Source of the DNA: Pseudomonas fragi
GTDB lineage: Bacteria; Pseudomonadota; Gammaproteobacteria; Pseudomonadales; Pseudomonadaceae
Assembly (NCBI RefSeq): GCF_002269505.1
Contig: NZ_NQKQ01000025.1
Coordinates: forward strand, 1-64,000
Direction of reading: 5' to 3'
DNA length: 64,000 bases
The notes below the pieces were generated by a model, which saw only the letters and a program-made list of their open reading frames with translations, had not been told where the DNA came from and did no database searches. This document shows, piece after piece, positions 51,211 to 60,761 of the stretch. Both the position numbers and the translations under genes were made by a program. The number at the start of each line of letters is the position of its first letter. The stretch's first letter is position 1.

Positions 51211-51837
51211 ATGCTGAAAGTGTGGGGTCGCAAGAATTCGTCAAACGTGCGCAAGGCGTTGTGGTGTGTTGAAGAGTTGGCTTTGCCGTATAGCCGCGTA
51301 GAAGCGGGGGGCGCCTTTGGGGTGGTCAACAGCCCGGAATATCGGGCGTTTAACCCTAATGGCCAGGTGCCTGTGATTGAAGAGGACGACGGCTTCGTGC
51401 TGTGGGAATCCAACACTATCGTGCGTTACCTTACTGCCAGATACGGTTCGGATACGTCCTGGTATCCAACAGACGCCCGTGTACGGGCGCAGGCAGACAA
51501 GTGGATGGACTGGACCAGCACTTCATTTGCCGGCGTGTTTCGCACCGTGTTCTGGGGTGTATTGCGTACACCTGCCGAGCAGCAGGACTGGGTGGCAATC
51601 AACGCGGCCATCAAGGCAAGCGGTGAGTTGCTGGCTATTGCTGATCGGGCCTTGGCTGAAAAACCCTACTTGTCCGGTGATGAAATCGGCATGGGCGATA
51701 TACCGCTGGGATCCTTCATTTACGCCTGGTTCGAAATGCCCATCGAACGCCCGCCACTGCCGCATTTGAGTGCCTGGTATGAGCGTTTGAAGCAGCGTCC
51801 GGCTTACCGAAATGCAGTAATGACCGCGTTGACTTAA
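51211..51837 (+). CDS. Glutathione S-transferase family protein
   Basis: A 208-residue GST with the thioredoxin-fold N-domain (about 1-80; active-site region GRKNSSNVRKALW, with the NPNGQVPVIEEDDGFVLWESN glutathione-site loop). An all-helical C-domain follows. The start at 51211 follows CAGGAG; a reading from 51136 would not. It is divergent from fadE; in PAO1 the homologue (PA2813) occupies the same place. Confidence 0.92.
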   Translation: MLKVWGRKNSSNVRKALWCVEELALPYSRVEAGGAFGVVNSPEYRAFNPNGQVPVIEEDDGFVLWESNTIVRYLTARYGSDTSWYPTDARVRAQADKWMDWTSTSFAGVFRTVFWGVLRTPAEQQDWVAINAAIKASGELLAIADRALAEKPYLSGDEIGMGDIPLGSFIYAWFEMPIERPPLPHLSAWYERLKQRPAYRNAVMTALT

Positions 51838-51970
51838 TAGCCACTATTAATACGGGCGACTGTACTTGTGCGGCGAGGCCAAGCACCATAGGGCCTTGTC
51901 GGACTTGTCCTACAGCCTGTTCGCCCTTATTTACACCTCTCCATTCCCCCATCTTGGTGCGTAATCCGAT

Positions 51971-52903
51971 ATGAGTTCCGCTCTGTCCATACGGCAGCTA
52001 ACCAAAACCTACGGCAACGGTTTCCAGGCCCTGAGTGGTATCGATCTGGATGTAGCCGAAGGTGACTTTTTTGCCTTGCTGGGCCCTAACGGCGCCGGCA
52101 AATCCACCACCATCGGCATTCTCTCTACCCTGGTCAACAAGACTGGCGGTACGGTGAATATCTTTGGTCATGACCTTGATCGCAATCCTGCAGCTCTCAA
52201 GCGCTCGATTGGCGTGGTACCGCAGGAATTCAACTTTAACCAGTTTGAAAAGACCTTCGATATCGTCGTTACCCAGGCGGGGTACTACGGTATCCCGGCG
52301 AAAATTGCCAAGGAACGTGCCGAAAAGTACCTGACGCAGTTGGGGCTTTGGGACAAGCGCGATACACCTTCGCGTTCGTTGTCCGGTGGTATGAAACGCC
52401 GCCTCATGATCGCCCGCGCCCTGGTGCACGAGCCACGGCTGTTGATTCTCGACGAGCCTACCGCCGGTGTCGACATTGAGCTGCGCCGTTCGATGTGGAC
52501 CTTCCTTACCGGGCTGAACGAGCAAGGCACGACGATCATCCTCACCACGCATTACCTGGAGGAGGCCGAGCAGTTGTGCCGCAATATCGGGATTATCGAT
52601 CACGGCACCATTGTCGAAAACACCAGCATGCGCCAGTTGCTTGGCCAGTTGCATGTCGAGACCTTTTTGCTCGACTTGAAGCACCCGTTGCAGACTGCCC
52701 CGCAATTGATCGGTTACCCGAGTCAGTTGCTGGATGCCTCGACGCTGGAAGTGCAGGTCGACAAGGCTGTGGGCATTACCGGTCTGTTCACCCAACTGGC
52801 CGCGCAAAACATCGAAGTGGTGAGCTTGCGCAACAAAACCAATCGCCTTGAGGAGTTGTTCGTGTCGTTGGTCGAGAAAAACCTGGCAAAGGTGGCGGTA
52901 TGA
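51971..52903 (+). CDS. ABC exporter ATPase (YadG-like)
   Basis: A 310-residue ABC ATPase with Walker A GPNGAGKST (about residues 38-46), signature LSGGMKRRLMIARAL (about 137-151) and Walker B LLILDEPTAGVD (about 157-168). It is of the ABC-2/DrrA type that pairs with a short permease. It overlaps the following permease by ATGA at 52900. The substrate is unknown; homologues in PAO1 are PA2812-PA2811. Confidence 0.92.
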   Translation: MSSALSIRQLTKTYGNGFQALSGIDLDVAEGDFFALLGPNGAGKSTTIGILSTLVNKTGGTVNIFGHDLDRNPAALKRSIGVVPQEFNFNQFEKTFDIVVTQAGYYGIPAKIAKERAEKYLTQLGLWDKRDTPSRSLSGGMKRRLMIARALVHEPRLLILDEPTAGVDIELRRSMWTFLTGLNEQGTTIILTTHYLEEAEQLCRNIGIIDHGTIVENTSMRQLLGQLHVETFLLDLKHPLQTAPQLIGYPSQLLDASTLEVQVDKAVGITGLFTQLAAQNIEVVSLRNKTNRLEELFVSLVEKNLAKVAV

Positions 52904-53679
52904 GCTCGGAGCTGCGTCCCAACCTGATTGCGTTGAACACCATTATTTACCGTGAAGTTCGACGGTTTATGCGGATCTGGCCGCAAACCCTGCTGCCGCC
53001 TGCAATCACCATGGTCTTGTACTTTGTGATCTTCGGTAACCTGATCGGTCGGCAAATCGGCGATATGGGTGGTTTCACCTATATGGAGTACATCGTGCCG
53101 GGCCTGATCATGATGTCGGTGATCACCAACTCCTACGGCAACGTGGTATCGAGCTTCTTTGGGGCCAAGTTCCAGCGTTCGATTGAAGAACTGATGGTGT
53201 CGCCGGTCTCGCCGCACACGATTCTGATCGGTTTTACCGTGGGCGGGATTTTACGCGGCCTGATCGTAGGGTTGATCGTGACCCTGTTGTCGCTGTTTTT
53301 CACTCATCTGCAAGTGCACCATCTGGGCCTGACCATTGTGGTGGTCGTGCTGACGGCGACGATTTTTTCGTTGCTGGGCTTTATCAACGCCGTTTTTGCA
53401 CGCAACTTCGACGATATTTCGATTATTCCGACCTTTGTGCTGACGCCGTTGACGTACCTGGGCGGGGTGTTCTACTCCATCACCATGCTACCGCCGTTCT
53501 GGCAGAGCGTGTCGCTGGCCAACCCGGTGCTGCACATGGTCAACGCTTTCCGTTACGGCATTCTGGGCGTTTCGGATATCAAGATCAGCGTTGCGCTGAC
53601 TTTTATGGTGGTTGCAACTGTGGTGCTGTACCTGGGTTGCGCCAAGCTGCTGGTCAGCGGGCGCGGGATGCGTCAGTAA
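52900..53679 (+). CDS. ABC-2 type permease (YadH-like)
   Basis: A 259-residue membrane protein of the ABC-2 family with about six helices (about 28-48, 60-80, 105-130, 140-165, 170-190, 225-247). The motif VLTPLTYLGGVFYSI is typical. It is the partner of the ATPase encoded just upstream. Confidence 0.92.
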   Translation: MSSELRPNLIALNTIIYREVRRFMRIWPQTLLPPAITMVLYFVIFGNLIGRQIGDMGGFTYMEYIVPGLIMMSVITNSYGNVVSSFFGAKFQRSIEELMVSPVSPHTILIGFTVGGILRGLIVGLIVTLLSLFFTHLQVHHLGLTIVVVVLTATIFSLLGFINAVFARNFDDISIIPTFVLTPLTYLGGVFYSITMLPPFWQSVSLANPVLHMVNAFRYGILGVSDIKISVALTFMVVATVVLYLGCAKLLVSGRGMRQ

Positions 53680-53697
53680 TAGCGATTGCCCATGTAT

Positions 53698-53727
53698 GAA
53701 AAAGGCCCCGAAAGGGGCCTTTTTTAT
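53698..53727. terminator. Bidirectional terminator after the ABC exporter
   Basis: AAAAAGGCCCCGAAAGGGGCCTTTTTT is a perfect stem with GAAA loop, ending both the ABC exporter operon and the leftward DUF2062 gene. Confidence 0.92.
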
Positions 53728-54239
53728 GGGTGCCTGTTTTTACGGGCCTTCCATTTATGGCTGACCCACCAGCGCCAATAGAGCATGGTCAGGCAATAGG
53801 CCAGTGCGCCAAGCACCACGCCGCAGACTACCGAGCCCAGCAGGAATGGCTGCCACACCGTAGACAGCTGGCCGCTGATCCATTCCCAGGTCAGTTCGTC
53901 GGGCAAGCTGCGTGCCGGTACGTTCATCAACCAGGCGCCGAGCTGGTAGGTGCAATAAAACACCGGTGGCATGGTGATGGGATTGGTCAACCAGACCAGG
54001 CCCACGGAAATCGGCATATTGCTGCGTACGTTGATCGCCAGAAAAGCCGCCAGCAACATTTGAAACGGCATGGGGATAAAGGCCGCGAAAATGCCCACAG
54101 CCATCGCCCGGGCCACTGAGTGACGATTGAGGTGCCAGAGGTTCGGGTCGTGGAGCAAGGTGCCCAAAAATCGTAAGGACTTGTGTTCCCTGATAAGGGC
54201 CGGATCTGGCATGAAACGTTTGATCAAACGCCGTGGCAT
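53724..54239 (-). CDS. DUF2062 domain membrane protein
   Basis: A 171-residue protein with two or three hydrophobic helices (about 45-75, 80-105, 135-158) and the DUF2062 pattern GIFAAFIPMPFQMLLAAFLA ... VWLTNPITMPPVFY. Function unknown. It is divergent from comEC with their starts close together. Confidence 0.85.
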   Translation of the reverse strand: MPRRLIKRFMPDPALIREHKSLRFLGTLLHDPNLWHLNRHSVARAMAVGIFAAFIPMPFQMLLAAFLAINVRSNMPISVGLVWLTNPITMPPVFYCTYQLGAWLMNVPARSLPDELTWEWISGQLSTVWQPFLLGSVVCGVVLGALAYCLTMLYWRWWVSHKWKARKNRHP

Positions 54240-54373
54240 GGGCCTCTCCCTGGGTCAAGGGGGCAGTATGCCCAAATTCGACAGGATGCCTATTCAGACT
54301 TTGTGACAATTTCTTAAGCGCGCAATGCTCGCTACCAGCTAATCCGAGTCAAAAGGATAAGTTGAGTATAGGC

Positions 54374-56590
54374 ATGTATACAGGGATGTTGGCGCTGGCA
54401 GCGGGGCTTATTACGCTGCGCTTTTTACCCGTTTTACCGTCTGCCGGGTGGTTGCTGCCGATGCTGGTGGCAGGGATGTTGCTGTTGGCCTGCCGGGCCT
54501 GGCCGGTGGGGCTTTTTGTTCTGGGGCTGAGCTGGGCCTGCGTTCAGGGGCAAAGGGCGCTGGATGACCGTCTGGCGGATTCATTCGATGGGCGCACGCT
54601 TTGGGTGGAGGGGCGTGTGGTCGGGTTGCCGCAACAGTCCGGTGAATCCGTTCGCTTTGAATTGCAGGGGGCGAAGTCGCGTCACGGCGCTTTGCCTGCG
54701 ACCATCAGGCTGAGCTGGTATCACGGCCCGCCAGTGAGCAGCGGCGAACGCTGGCGGCTGGCGGTCAAACTCAAGAAGCCCAAAGGCCTGCTCAATCCTC
54801 AGGGGTTTGATTTTGAGGCCTGGCTACTGGCGCAACGCATTGGTGCCACTGGCACGGTCAAGCAGGGTCAATTGCAGGAGGCTGCCAGCCACGCCTGGCG
54901 TGACGGCTTGCGCCAACGCCTGTTGCGCATTGATGCCCAGGGCCGGGCTTCGTGGTTGGCAGCGCTGGTCCTGGGCGACGGGTCGGGCCTGAGTCGCGAC
55001 GACTGGACGCTGATGCAAGCAACCGGCACGGTGCATCTGCTGGTGATCTCGGGCCAGCACATCGGCCTGTTTGCCGGCTTGATCTACGGATTTATTGCCC
55101 TGCTGGCACGTTATGGACTGTGGCCACGTTGTTTGCCGTGGTTACCCTGGGCTTGTGCTCTGGCGTTCCTGGGCGCTACGGGATACGGCGTGCTGGCAGG
55201 CTTTGAAGTGCCGGTGCAGCGCGCGTGCGTGATGCTCGGGTTGGTGCTGGCATGGCGTTTGTGGTTTCGGCAGCTGGGCGTGTGGCTGCCTTTTTTGCTG
55301 GCGCTCAATGGGGTATTGATCGTCGAGCCGCTGGCGAGTTTGCGGGCGGGGTTCTGGTTGTCATTCGGTGCCGTGGCGGTGCTTATCTTTACTTTCAGCG
55401 GCCGTTTGGGGGCATGGGGGTGGCGGGCCATGTGGCTGCGTCCTCAAGGCCTGATTGCCCTGGGCTTGTTCCCGGTGCTGTGGGTGCTCGACTTGCCCAT
55501 CAGCCTGATCGGCCCGTTGGCGAATCTGATGGCTGTGCCCTGGATCAGCCTGGCGGTGCTGCCAACGGCCCTGTTGGGCACCTTGCTGCTGCCTGTGCCC
55601 TGGCTGGGTGAAAGCCTGCTGTGGGTGTCGGGTGGCTTGATCGACGTGTTGGTTGAATGCCTGAGCCTGCTGGCCGATGTGTCCACGCCCTGGTTGCCCG
55701 CATCTGTGCCGGTATACCTTTGGTTGTTGTGTGCTGCCGGAGTGCTGATCCTGTTGTTGCCTGCTGGGTTTGTCTTGCGGTCGTTGGGTTGGCCACTGGT
55801 GTTGCTGGCGCTGTTTGCGCCCCGTGAGCCCATCCCCCACGGTCAGGTCGAGGTGCTGCAACTGGATGTCGGTCAGGGCCTGGCGATTGCTTTGCGTACC
55901 CGCAATCACACGCTGTTGTACGACGCGGGCCCCAAGTTCGGCAGTCTGGATCAGGGGGAGCGGGTGGTGGTGCCGGTTTTGCGGTCTCTGGGCGTTGGCG
56001 AGCTGGACTTGATGCTGCTCAGCCACGCGGACTCGGATCATGCCGGTGGCGCGCTGGCGGTGCAGCGGGGAGTCAGCGTGGCGCGGGTGATTGGCGGCGA
56101 TGTTCCGGGGTTGGCGGAGCAGTTGCAGGCGCAACCCTGTATCAGCGGGGAGACTTGGGAATGGGATGGTGTGAGGTTTTCACTCTGGCAGTGGGCGGGG
56201 GCGAGCGACAGTAATCAAAAGTCCTGCGTGCTACAGGTGCAGGCAGGCGATGAACGGCTGCTGCTGACCGGCGATATTGACGCCAAGGCTGAACGTGAGC
56301 TGCTGAAAAGCCCGCTGGGAGTTCCCACCCGCTGGTTGCAGGCCCCGCACCACGGCAGCAAGACCTCGTCGTCGATGGTGTTTCTCAAGGCGCTGGCGCC
56401 TGAAATCGTGCTGATCTCCCGGGGGCATGGCAACAGCTTCGGTCATCCCCATCCACAGGTGATGGCCCGTTATCAGGCGCTGGGCGTGCAGGTGTTGGAC
56501 AGCGCCGAGCAGGGTGCGGTGAAATTTCGCCTGGGGGCGTCGGGCAAAGCTGAAAGCATGCGCGATCAACGCCGGTTCTGGCGTGATTGA
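54374..56590 (+). CDS. comEC: DNA internalization protein ComEC/Rec2
   Basis: A 738-residue inner-membrane protein for DNA uptake in transformation. An OB-like N-terminal domain (about 70-160) is followed by the Competence domain with many helices (about 210-480). A C-terminal metallo-beta-lactamase-like domain carries HADSDH (551-556) and GDIDAKAERELL. The start is uncertain: ATG 54374 is favoured, TTG 54362 has AAGGA 4 bases upstream and is an alternative. It heads a rightward run of genes through murB. Confidence 0.92.
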   Translation: MYTGMLALAAGLITLRFLPVLPSAGWLLPMLVAGMLLLACRAWPVGLFVLGLSWACVQGQRALDDRLADSFDGRTLWVEGRVVGLPQQSGESVRFELQGAKSRHGALPATIRLSWYHGPPVSSGERWRLAVKLKKPKGLLNPQGFDFEAWLLAQRIGATGTVKQGQLQEAASHAWRDGLRQRLLRIDAQGRASWLAALVLGDGSGLSRDDWTLMQATGTVHLLVISGQHIGLFAGLIYGFIALLARYGLWPRCLPWLPWACALAFLGATGYGVLAGFEVPVQRACVMLGLVLAWRLWFRQLGVWLPFLLALNGVLIVEPLASLRAGFWLSFGAVAVLIFTFSGRLGAWGWRAMWLRPQGLIALGLFPVLWVLDLPISLIGPLANLMAVPWISLAVLPTALLGTLLLPVPWLGESLLWVSGGLIDVLVECLSLLADVSTPWLPASVPVYLWLLCAAGVLILLLPAGFVLRSLGWPLVLLALFAPREPIPHGQVEVLQLDVGQGLAIALRTRNHTLLYDAGPKFGSLDQGERVVVPVLRSLGVGELDLMLLSHADSDHAGGALAVQRGVSVARVIGGDVPGLAEQLQAQPCISGETWEWDGVRFSLWQWAGASDSNQKSCVLQVQAGDERLLLTGDIDAKAERELLKSPLGVPTRWLQAPHHGSKTSSSMVFLKALAPEIVLISRGHGNSFGHPHPQVMARYQALGVQVLDSAEQGAVKFRLGASGKAESMRDQRRFWRD

Positions 56591-56706
56591 GCCTGTCGCT
56601 GCGGGCGCGTGCTTGCTCGCTCCCGCAAGGGGCAGGACAGTTGGACCCACAAGGTTGCAAGCAATCCTGTGGTAGAGTGGCGCACTTTTTCGAGGGGATT
56701 GTCACT

Positions 56707-57342
56707 GTGTGGGAACTGGTCAAATCCGGCGGCTGGATGATGCTGCCGATCATTCTGAGCTCTGTTGCCGCGCTGGGCATTATTGTCGAGCGTCTGTGGA
56801 CCCTGCGTGCAAGCCGCGTTACCCCGGAGCATCTGCTGGGTCAGGTCTGGGTCTGGATCAAAGACAAGCAAATGGACACGGAGAAGCTCAAACTGCTGCG
56901 CGCCGACTCGCCGCTGGGGGAAATCCTCGCGGCGGGCCTGGCCAACTCCCGTCATGGTCGCGAGATCATGAAAGAGTGCATTGAAGAGGCCGCCGCGCGG
57001 GTTATTCACGAGCTTGAGCGCTACCTCAATACCCTGGGCACCATTGCGGCGATGGCGCCTTTGCTGGGCCTGCTGGGCACGGTGCTGGGCATGATCGATA
57101 TTTTCAGCTCGTTCATGGGCTCGGGCATGACCACCAATGCTGCCATTCTGGCGGGCGGTATTTCCAAAGCGCTGATCACCACCGCAGCGGGCCTGATGGT
57201 GGGTATCCCGGCCGTATTCTTCCATCGTTTCCTGCAGCGTCGTGTTGACGACCTGGTGGTTGGCATGGAGCAGGAGGCAATCAAGCTGGTTGAAGTGGTG
57301 CAGGGCGACCGTGAAGTCGACATGGTCGGGAGCAAAGCGTGA
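56707..57342 (+). CDS. exbB: ExbB/TolQ-type proton channel protein
   Basis: A 211-residue MotA/TolQ/ExbB-family inner-membrane protein with three helices (about 12-30, 110-140, 155-180) and the conserved core LNTLGTIAAMAPLLGLLGTV. It pairs with ExbD to use the proton gradient, likely energising TonB. The start is GTG at 56707 with AGGGG about 10 bases upstream; earlier codons overlap comEC. It overlaps exbD. Confidence 0.9.
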   Translation: MWELVKSGGWMMLPIILSSVAALGIIVERLWTLRASRVTPEHLLGQVWVWIKDKQMDTEKLKLLRADSPLGEILAAGLANSRHGREIMKECIEEAAARVIHELERYLNTLGTIAAMAPLLGLLGTVLGMIDIFSSFMGSGMTTNAAILAGGISKALITTAAGLMVGIPAVFFHRFLQRRVDDLVVGMEQEAIKLVEVVQGDREVDMVGSKA

Positions 57343-57767
57343 AATTTCGCCGCAAGCCACGGGAAACAGTTGATATCAACCTCGCGTCATTGATTGACGT
57401 GGTGTTTATCCTGTTGCTGTTCTTTGTCGTGACGACCACCTTCACCCGTGAAACCCAGTTGCGCGTCGATCTGCCGGAGGCCGTCAGCGGTTCGCCCAGT
57501 GAGGATCAAGGCAGCAAGCAACTGGATATCGCCATCAGTGCCGACGGGGTGTTTTCGGTCAATAACCAGTTGTTGCCCAAGAATGATCTGGAGAGCCTGA
57601 TGCAGGCCCTTCAGAAAGAGTCCGGCGGCGATACCCGCTTGCCGCTGTCGATCAGCGCCGATGGCAAAACCCAGCATCAGGCGGTTATCACCGCGATGGA
57701 CGCGGCTGGCAAGCTCGGCTTCAGCCATTTGCGCATGACTACCGTTGAGGCACAGACGACACCCTGA
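57339..57767 (+). CDS. exbD: ExbD/TolR-type protein
   Basis: A 142-residue protein with one N-terminal helix (about 17-37) containing the conserved Asp in NLASLIDVVFILLLFFV, then a periplasmic domain. GTG start overlaps the ExbB gene stop by four bases; its own stop overlaps lpxK by one base. Confidence 0.92.
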   Translation: MKFRRKPRETVDINLASLIDVVFILLLFFVVTTTFTRETQLRVDLPEAVSGSPSEDQGSKQLDIAISADGVFSVNNQLLPKNDLESLMQALQKESGGDTRLPLSISADGKTQHQAVITAMDAAGKLGFSHLRMTTVEAQTTP

Positions 57768-58762
57768 TGGCCATGTCCGATCGTTTACTGCGTGCCTGGT
57801 ACACCGGGCATCCGCTGCTGACCCTGTTGCGCCCGCTTGAGTGTCTCTATCGACGGGTGGTTGAGCGCAAGCGGGCGCGGTTTGTTGCCGGTGAGGGCCA
57901 GATATACCGTGCGCCAGTGCCGTTGATCGTGGTGGGTAACATCACGGTAGGCGGCACAGGCAAAACGCCTTTGATTCTGTGGCTGATCGAACATTGCCAG
58001 CGCAAGGGGCTGCGAGTGGGTGTGGTCAGTCGTGGTTATGGTGCGACCCCGCCGCAATTGCCGTGGCGCGTAAGCGCTGAGCAAAGCGCCGAGCAGGCGG
58101 GGGATGAACCTTTGCTGATCGTGCAGCGTACCGGCGTACCGTTGATGATCGACCCCGATCGCAGCCGTGCGGTCAAGGCGCTGCTGGCCAGCGAGCCGCT
58201 GGACTTGATCCTGTCGGATGACGGTATGCAGCATTACCGTCTGGCGCGGGATCTGGAGCTGGTACTGATCGACAATGCCCGAGGCTTGGGTAATGGTCGT
58301 TGCCTGCCTGCCGGGCCGCTGCGCGAACCGAAGGAGCGTCTGCAGAGCGTTGATGCGGTGCTTTATAACGGCGCTGCCAGCGATCCGCAGGGCGGTTTTG
58401 CCTTTGCGTTGCAACCCACTGCACTGGTCAATCTGCTGAGCGGGGAGCATCAGGCGCTGGACTTTTTTCCTGCGCAGCAGGCCCTGCATGCGGTAGCCGG
58501 TATCGGCAACCCCCAGCGTTTCTTCACCACCCTTGAAACGCTACACTGGCGGCCAATTGCCCATGCTTTTGCCGATCACGCGCCTTACAGCGCCGAAATA
58601 TTGAATTTCTCGCCGCCATTACCTGTGGTCATGACCGAAAAGGACGCGGTGAAGTGCCGTGACTTCGCGTCATCTGACTGGTGGTATCTGGCTGTTGACG
58701 CAGTGCCTTCCGAGGCCTTTGTACTGTGGTTTGACCAACAATTGCTGCGTCTTTTACCCTAA
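57767..58762 (+). CDS. lpxK: Tetraacyldisaccharide 4'-kinase
   Basis: A 331-residue membrane-associated kinase that phosphorylates the lipid A disaccharide precursor. The P-loop GGTGKTP is at about residues 62-68, and LSDDGMQHYRLARD supplies the family catalytic Asp region. The one-base overlap with exbD (TGATG) indicates translation coupling. Confidence 0.96.
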   Translation: MAMSDRLLRAWYTGHPLLTLLRPLECLYRRVVERKRARFVAGEGQIYRAPVPLIVVGNITVGGTGKTPLILWLIEHCQRKGLRVGVVSRGYGATPPQLPWRVSAEQSAEQAGDEPLLIVQRTGVPLMIDPDRSRAVKALLASEPLDLILSDDGMQHYRLARDLELVLIDNARGLGNGRCLPAGPLREPKERLQSVDAVLYNGAASDPQGGFAFALQPTALVNLLSGEHQALDFFPAQQALHAVAGIGNPQRFFTTLETLHWRPIAHAFADHAPYSAEILNFSPPLPVVMTEKDAVKCRDFASSDWWYLAVDAVPSEAFVLWFDQQLLRLLP

Positions 58763-58783
58763 CTCATCTCAAGGGGAACATTT

Positions 58784-58969
58784 ATGGATTCCAAGCTGCT
58801 CGATATTCTCGCGTGCCCTGTTTGCAAAGGCCCGCTCAAGCTCAGCGCCGACAAGACCGAACTGATCAGCAAGGGCGCAGGCCTGGCTTACCCGATCCGT
58901 GATGGCATTCCGGTAATGCTGGAAACCGAAGCGCGCACCCTTACTGCCGAAGAGCGTCTGGATAAATGA
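58784..58969 (+). CDS. Trm112 family small zinc-ribbon protein
   Basis: A 61-residue protein with CPVCKGPL (one visible zinc-type CxxC at 12-15) and the tail YPIRDGIPVMLETEARTL, typical of the Trm112/YcaR family often placed between lpxK and kdsB. Role in bacteria unclear. It overlaps kdsB by four bases (ATGA at 58966). Confidence 0.9.
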   Translation: MDSKLLDILACPVCKGPLKLSADKTELISKGAGLAYPIRDGIPVMLETEARTLTAEERLDK

Positions 58970-59730
58970 TCCCGGTTTTTACCGTCGTTATCCCGTCGCG
59001 CTTTGCCTCGACCCGTTTGCCGGGCAAGCCCCTGCAAATGATCGCCGGCAAGCCGATGGTCCAGCACGTCTGGGAGCAGGCCTGCAAAAGCAGCGCGCAA
59101 CGTGTGGTGGTTGCCACTGACGATGCGCGTATTGTCGAGGCCTGCAAGGCGTTCGGCGCCGAGGTGCTGCTGACCCGTGCCGACCACGAGTCGGGTACCG
59201 ATCGCCTGGCCGAAGTGGCCACGCAGCTTGGCCTGGCCAGCGATGCCATCGTGGTCAACGTGCAGGGCGACGAGCCTATGATCCCGCCGCAGGTGATCGA
59301 TCAAGTTGCCGTCAACCTGGCGGCTCACAGCGAAGCGAGCATGGCGACCCTGGCCGAGCCGATCGATGATGTCGAGACGCTGTTCAATCCCAATGTGGTC
59401 AAGGTGGTCAGTGATATCAACGGGCTGGCGCTGACCTTCAGCCGTGCCACGTTGCCCTGGGCGCGTGATGACTTTGCACTGCACCCTGATACGCTGCCAG
59501 CAGGCGTGCCTTATCGTCGGCATATCGGTATCTACGCCTATCGTGCGGGCTTTTTGCATGACTTCGTGAGCTGGGGGCCGTGCTGGCTGGAAAACACCGA
59601 GCGCCTGGAGCAACTGCGGGCACTGTGGCATGGCGTGCGCATTCACGTGGCCGATGTGGTTGAAGCGCCGCCTGCCGGCGTCGATACCGTAGAAGACCTT
59701 GAACGCGTTCGGCGTTTGCTGGAGTCATGA
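58966..59730 (+). CDS. kdsB: CMP-KDO synthetase
   Basis: A 254-residue nucleotidyltransferase that activates KDO with CTP for lipopolysaccharide core synthesis. The N-terminal VVIPSRFASTRLPGKPL is the CTP-binding motif; NVQGDEPMIPP and RHIGIYAYR are further signatures. It overlaps murB by four bases. Confidence 0.97.
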   Translation: MIPVFTVVIPSRFASTRLPGKPLQMIAGKPMVQHVWEQACKSSAQRVVVATDDARIVEACKAFGAEVLLTRADHESGTDRLAEVATQLGLASDAIVVNVQGDEPMIPPQVIDQVAVNLAAHSEASMATLAEPIDDVETLFNPNVVKVVSDINGLALTFSRATLPWARDDFALHPDTLPAGVPYRRHIGIYAYRAGFLHDFVSWGPCWLENTERLEQLRALWHGVRIHVADVVEAPPAGVDTVEDLERVRRLLES

Positions 59731-60746
59731 GTTTGGACATGCAGGTCAATGCGTCGCTCAAGCCTTTCAACAGCTTTGGCGTTGATGTGAAAGCGAGCCT
59801 GTTTGCCCAGGCACACAACGATGACGATGTGCGCGAAGCCTTGCTCTGCGCAGTTGAGCATCAGTTGCCGTTGCTGGTCATTGGTGGCGGCAGCAATTTG
59901 CTGTTGACCGGCGATGTCTCGGCGCTGGTGTTGCGCATGGCCAGTCGTGGCATTCGCTTGCTGGAAGACGATGGTGATCGGGTCGTGGTCGAAGCCGAAG
60001 CCGGGGAGGTCTGGCACGCCTTTGTGCTGTGGACCCTGGAGCAGGGTCTGTCAGGGCTGGAAAACCTCAGCCTGATCCCCGGCACCGTGGGCGCTGCGCC
60101 GATGCAGAACATTGGCGCCTACGGTGTCGAGATCAAGGATGTATTTGCCGGGCTTACCGCGCTTGACCGGCAAACCGGTGAGCTGCGCGAATTCAGCCTG
60201 GCTGAATGCAACTTTGCCTACCGTGACAGCCTGTTCAAGCAGCAGGCCGGACGCTGGTTGATTTTGCGCGTGCGCTTTGTCCTGAGTCGGGCCACGCGAC
60301 TGCATCTGGAATATGGCCCGGTGCGTCAGCGTCTGGTGGACCAGGGTATCGATCAGCCGACGGCCAGTGATGTGAGTCGGGCGATCTGCAGCATTCGCAG
60401 TGAAAAACTGCCGGATCCGGCGGTGTTGGGCAATGCCGGCAGTTTCTTCAAAAACCCGCTGGTATCGGCCACGCTGGCGGCTGAATTGAAATTGGCCCAC
60501 CCCGGCCTGATTGGTTACCCGCAAGCCGATGGCCAGGTAAAGCTGGCGGCGGGCTGGCTGATCGAAAACGCAGGCTGGAAGGGCTTTCGTGAGGCGGATG
60601 CTGGAGTGCATCGCCTGCAGTCGTTGGTGCTGGTCAACTACGGATCGGCAACAGGTTTGCAGCTGCTATCCCTTGCGCAGCGTATTCAGGCAGATATCGA
60701 GCAGCGCTTTGCGGTGCAGCTGGAGATGGAGCCCAACCTGTATTAG
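59727..60746 (+). CDS. murB: UDP-N-acetylenolpyruvoylglucosamine reductase
   Basis: A 339-residue FAD enzyme (type I MurB) that reduces the enolpyruvyl group to make UDP-MurNAc. FAD-binding signatures are LVIGGGSNLLL and LSLIPGTVGAAPMQNIGAYG; the catalytic Ser is in NAGSFFKNPLV. It directly overlaps kdsB. In PAO1 a ptpA-type phosphatase gene lies between the two; here it is absent. Confidence 0.97.
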   Translation: MSLDMQVNASLKPFNSFGVDVKASLFAQAHNDDDVREALLCAVEHQLPLLVIGGGSNLLLTGDVSALVLRMASRGIRLLEDDGDRVVVEAEAGEVWHAFVLWTLEQGLSGLENLSLIPGTVGAAPMQNIGAYGVEIKDVFAGLTALDRQTGELREFSLAECNFAYRDSLFKQQAGRWLILRVRFVLSRATRLHLEYGPVRQRLVDQGIDQPTASDVSRAICSIRSEKLPDPAVLGNAGSFFKNPLVSATLAAELKLAHPGLIGYPQADGQVKLAAGWLIENAGWKGFREADAGVHRLQSLVLVNYGSATGLQLLSLAQRIQADIEQRFAVQLEMEPNLY

Positions 60747-60761
60747 CGGTCTGGACAGTCA

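Noticed and set aside
54233..54373. Longer N-terminus for ComEC
   Set aside because: The first 47 codons overlap the opposite DUF2062 start region, show no family similarity and lack a ribosome-binding site.
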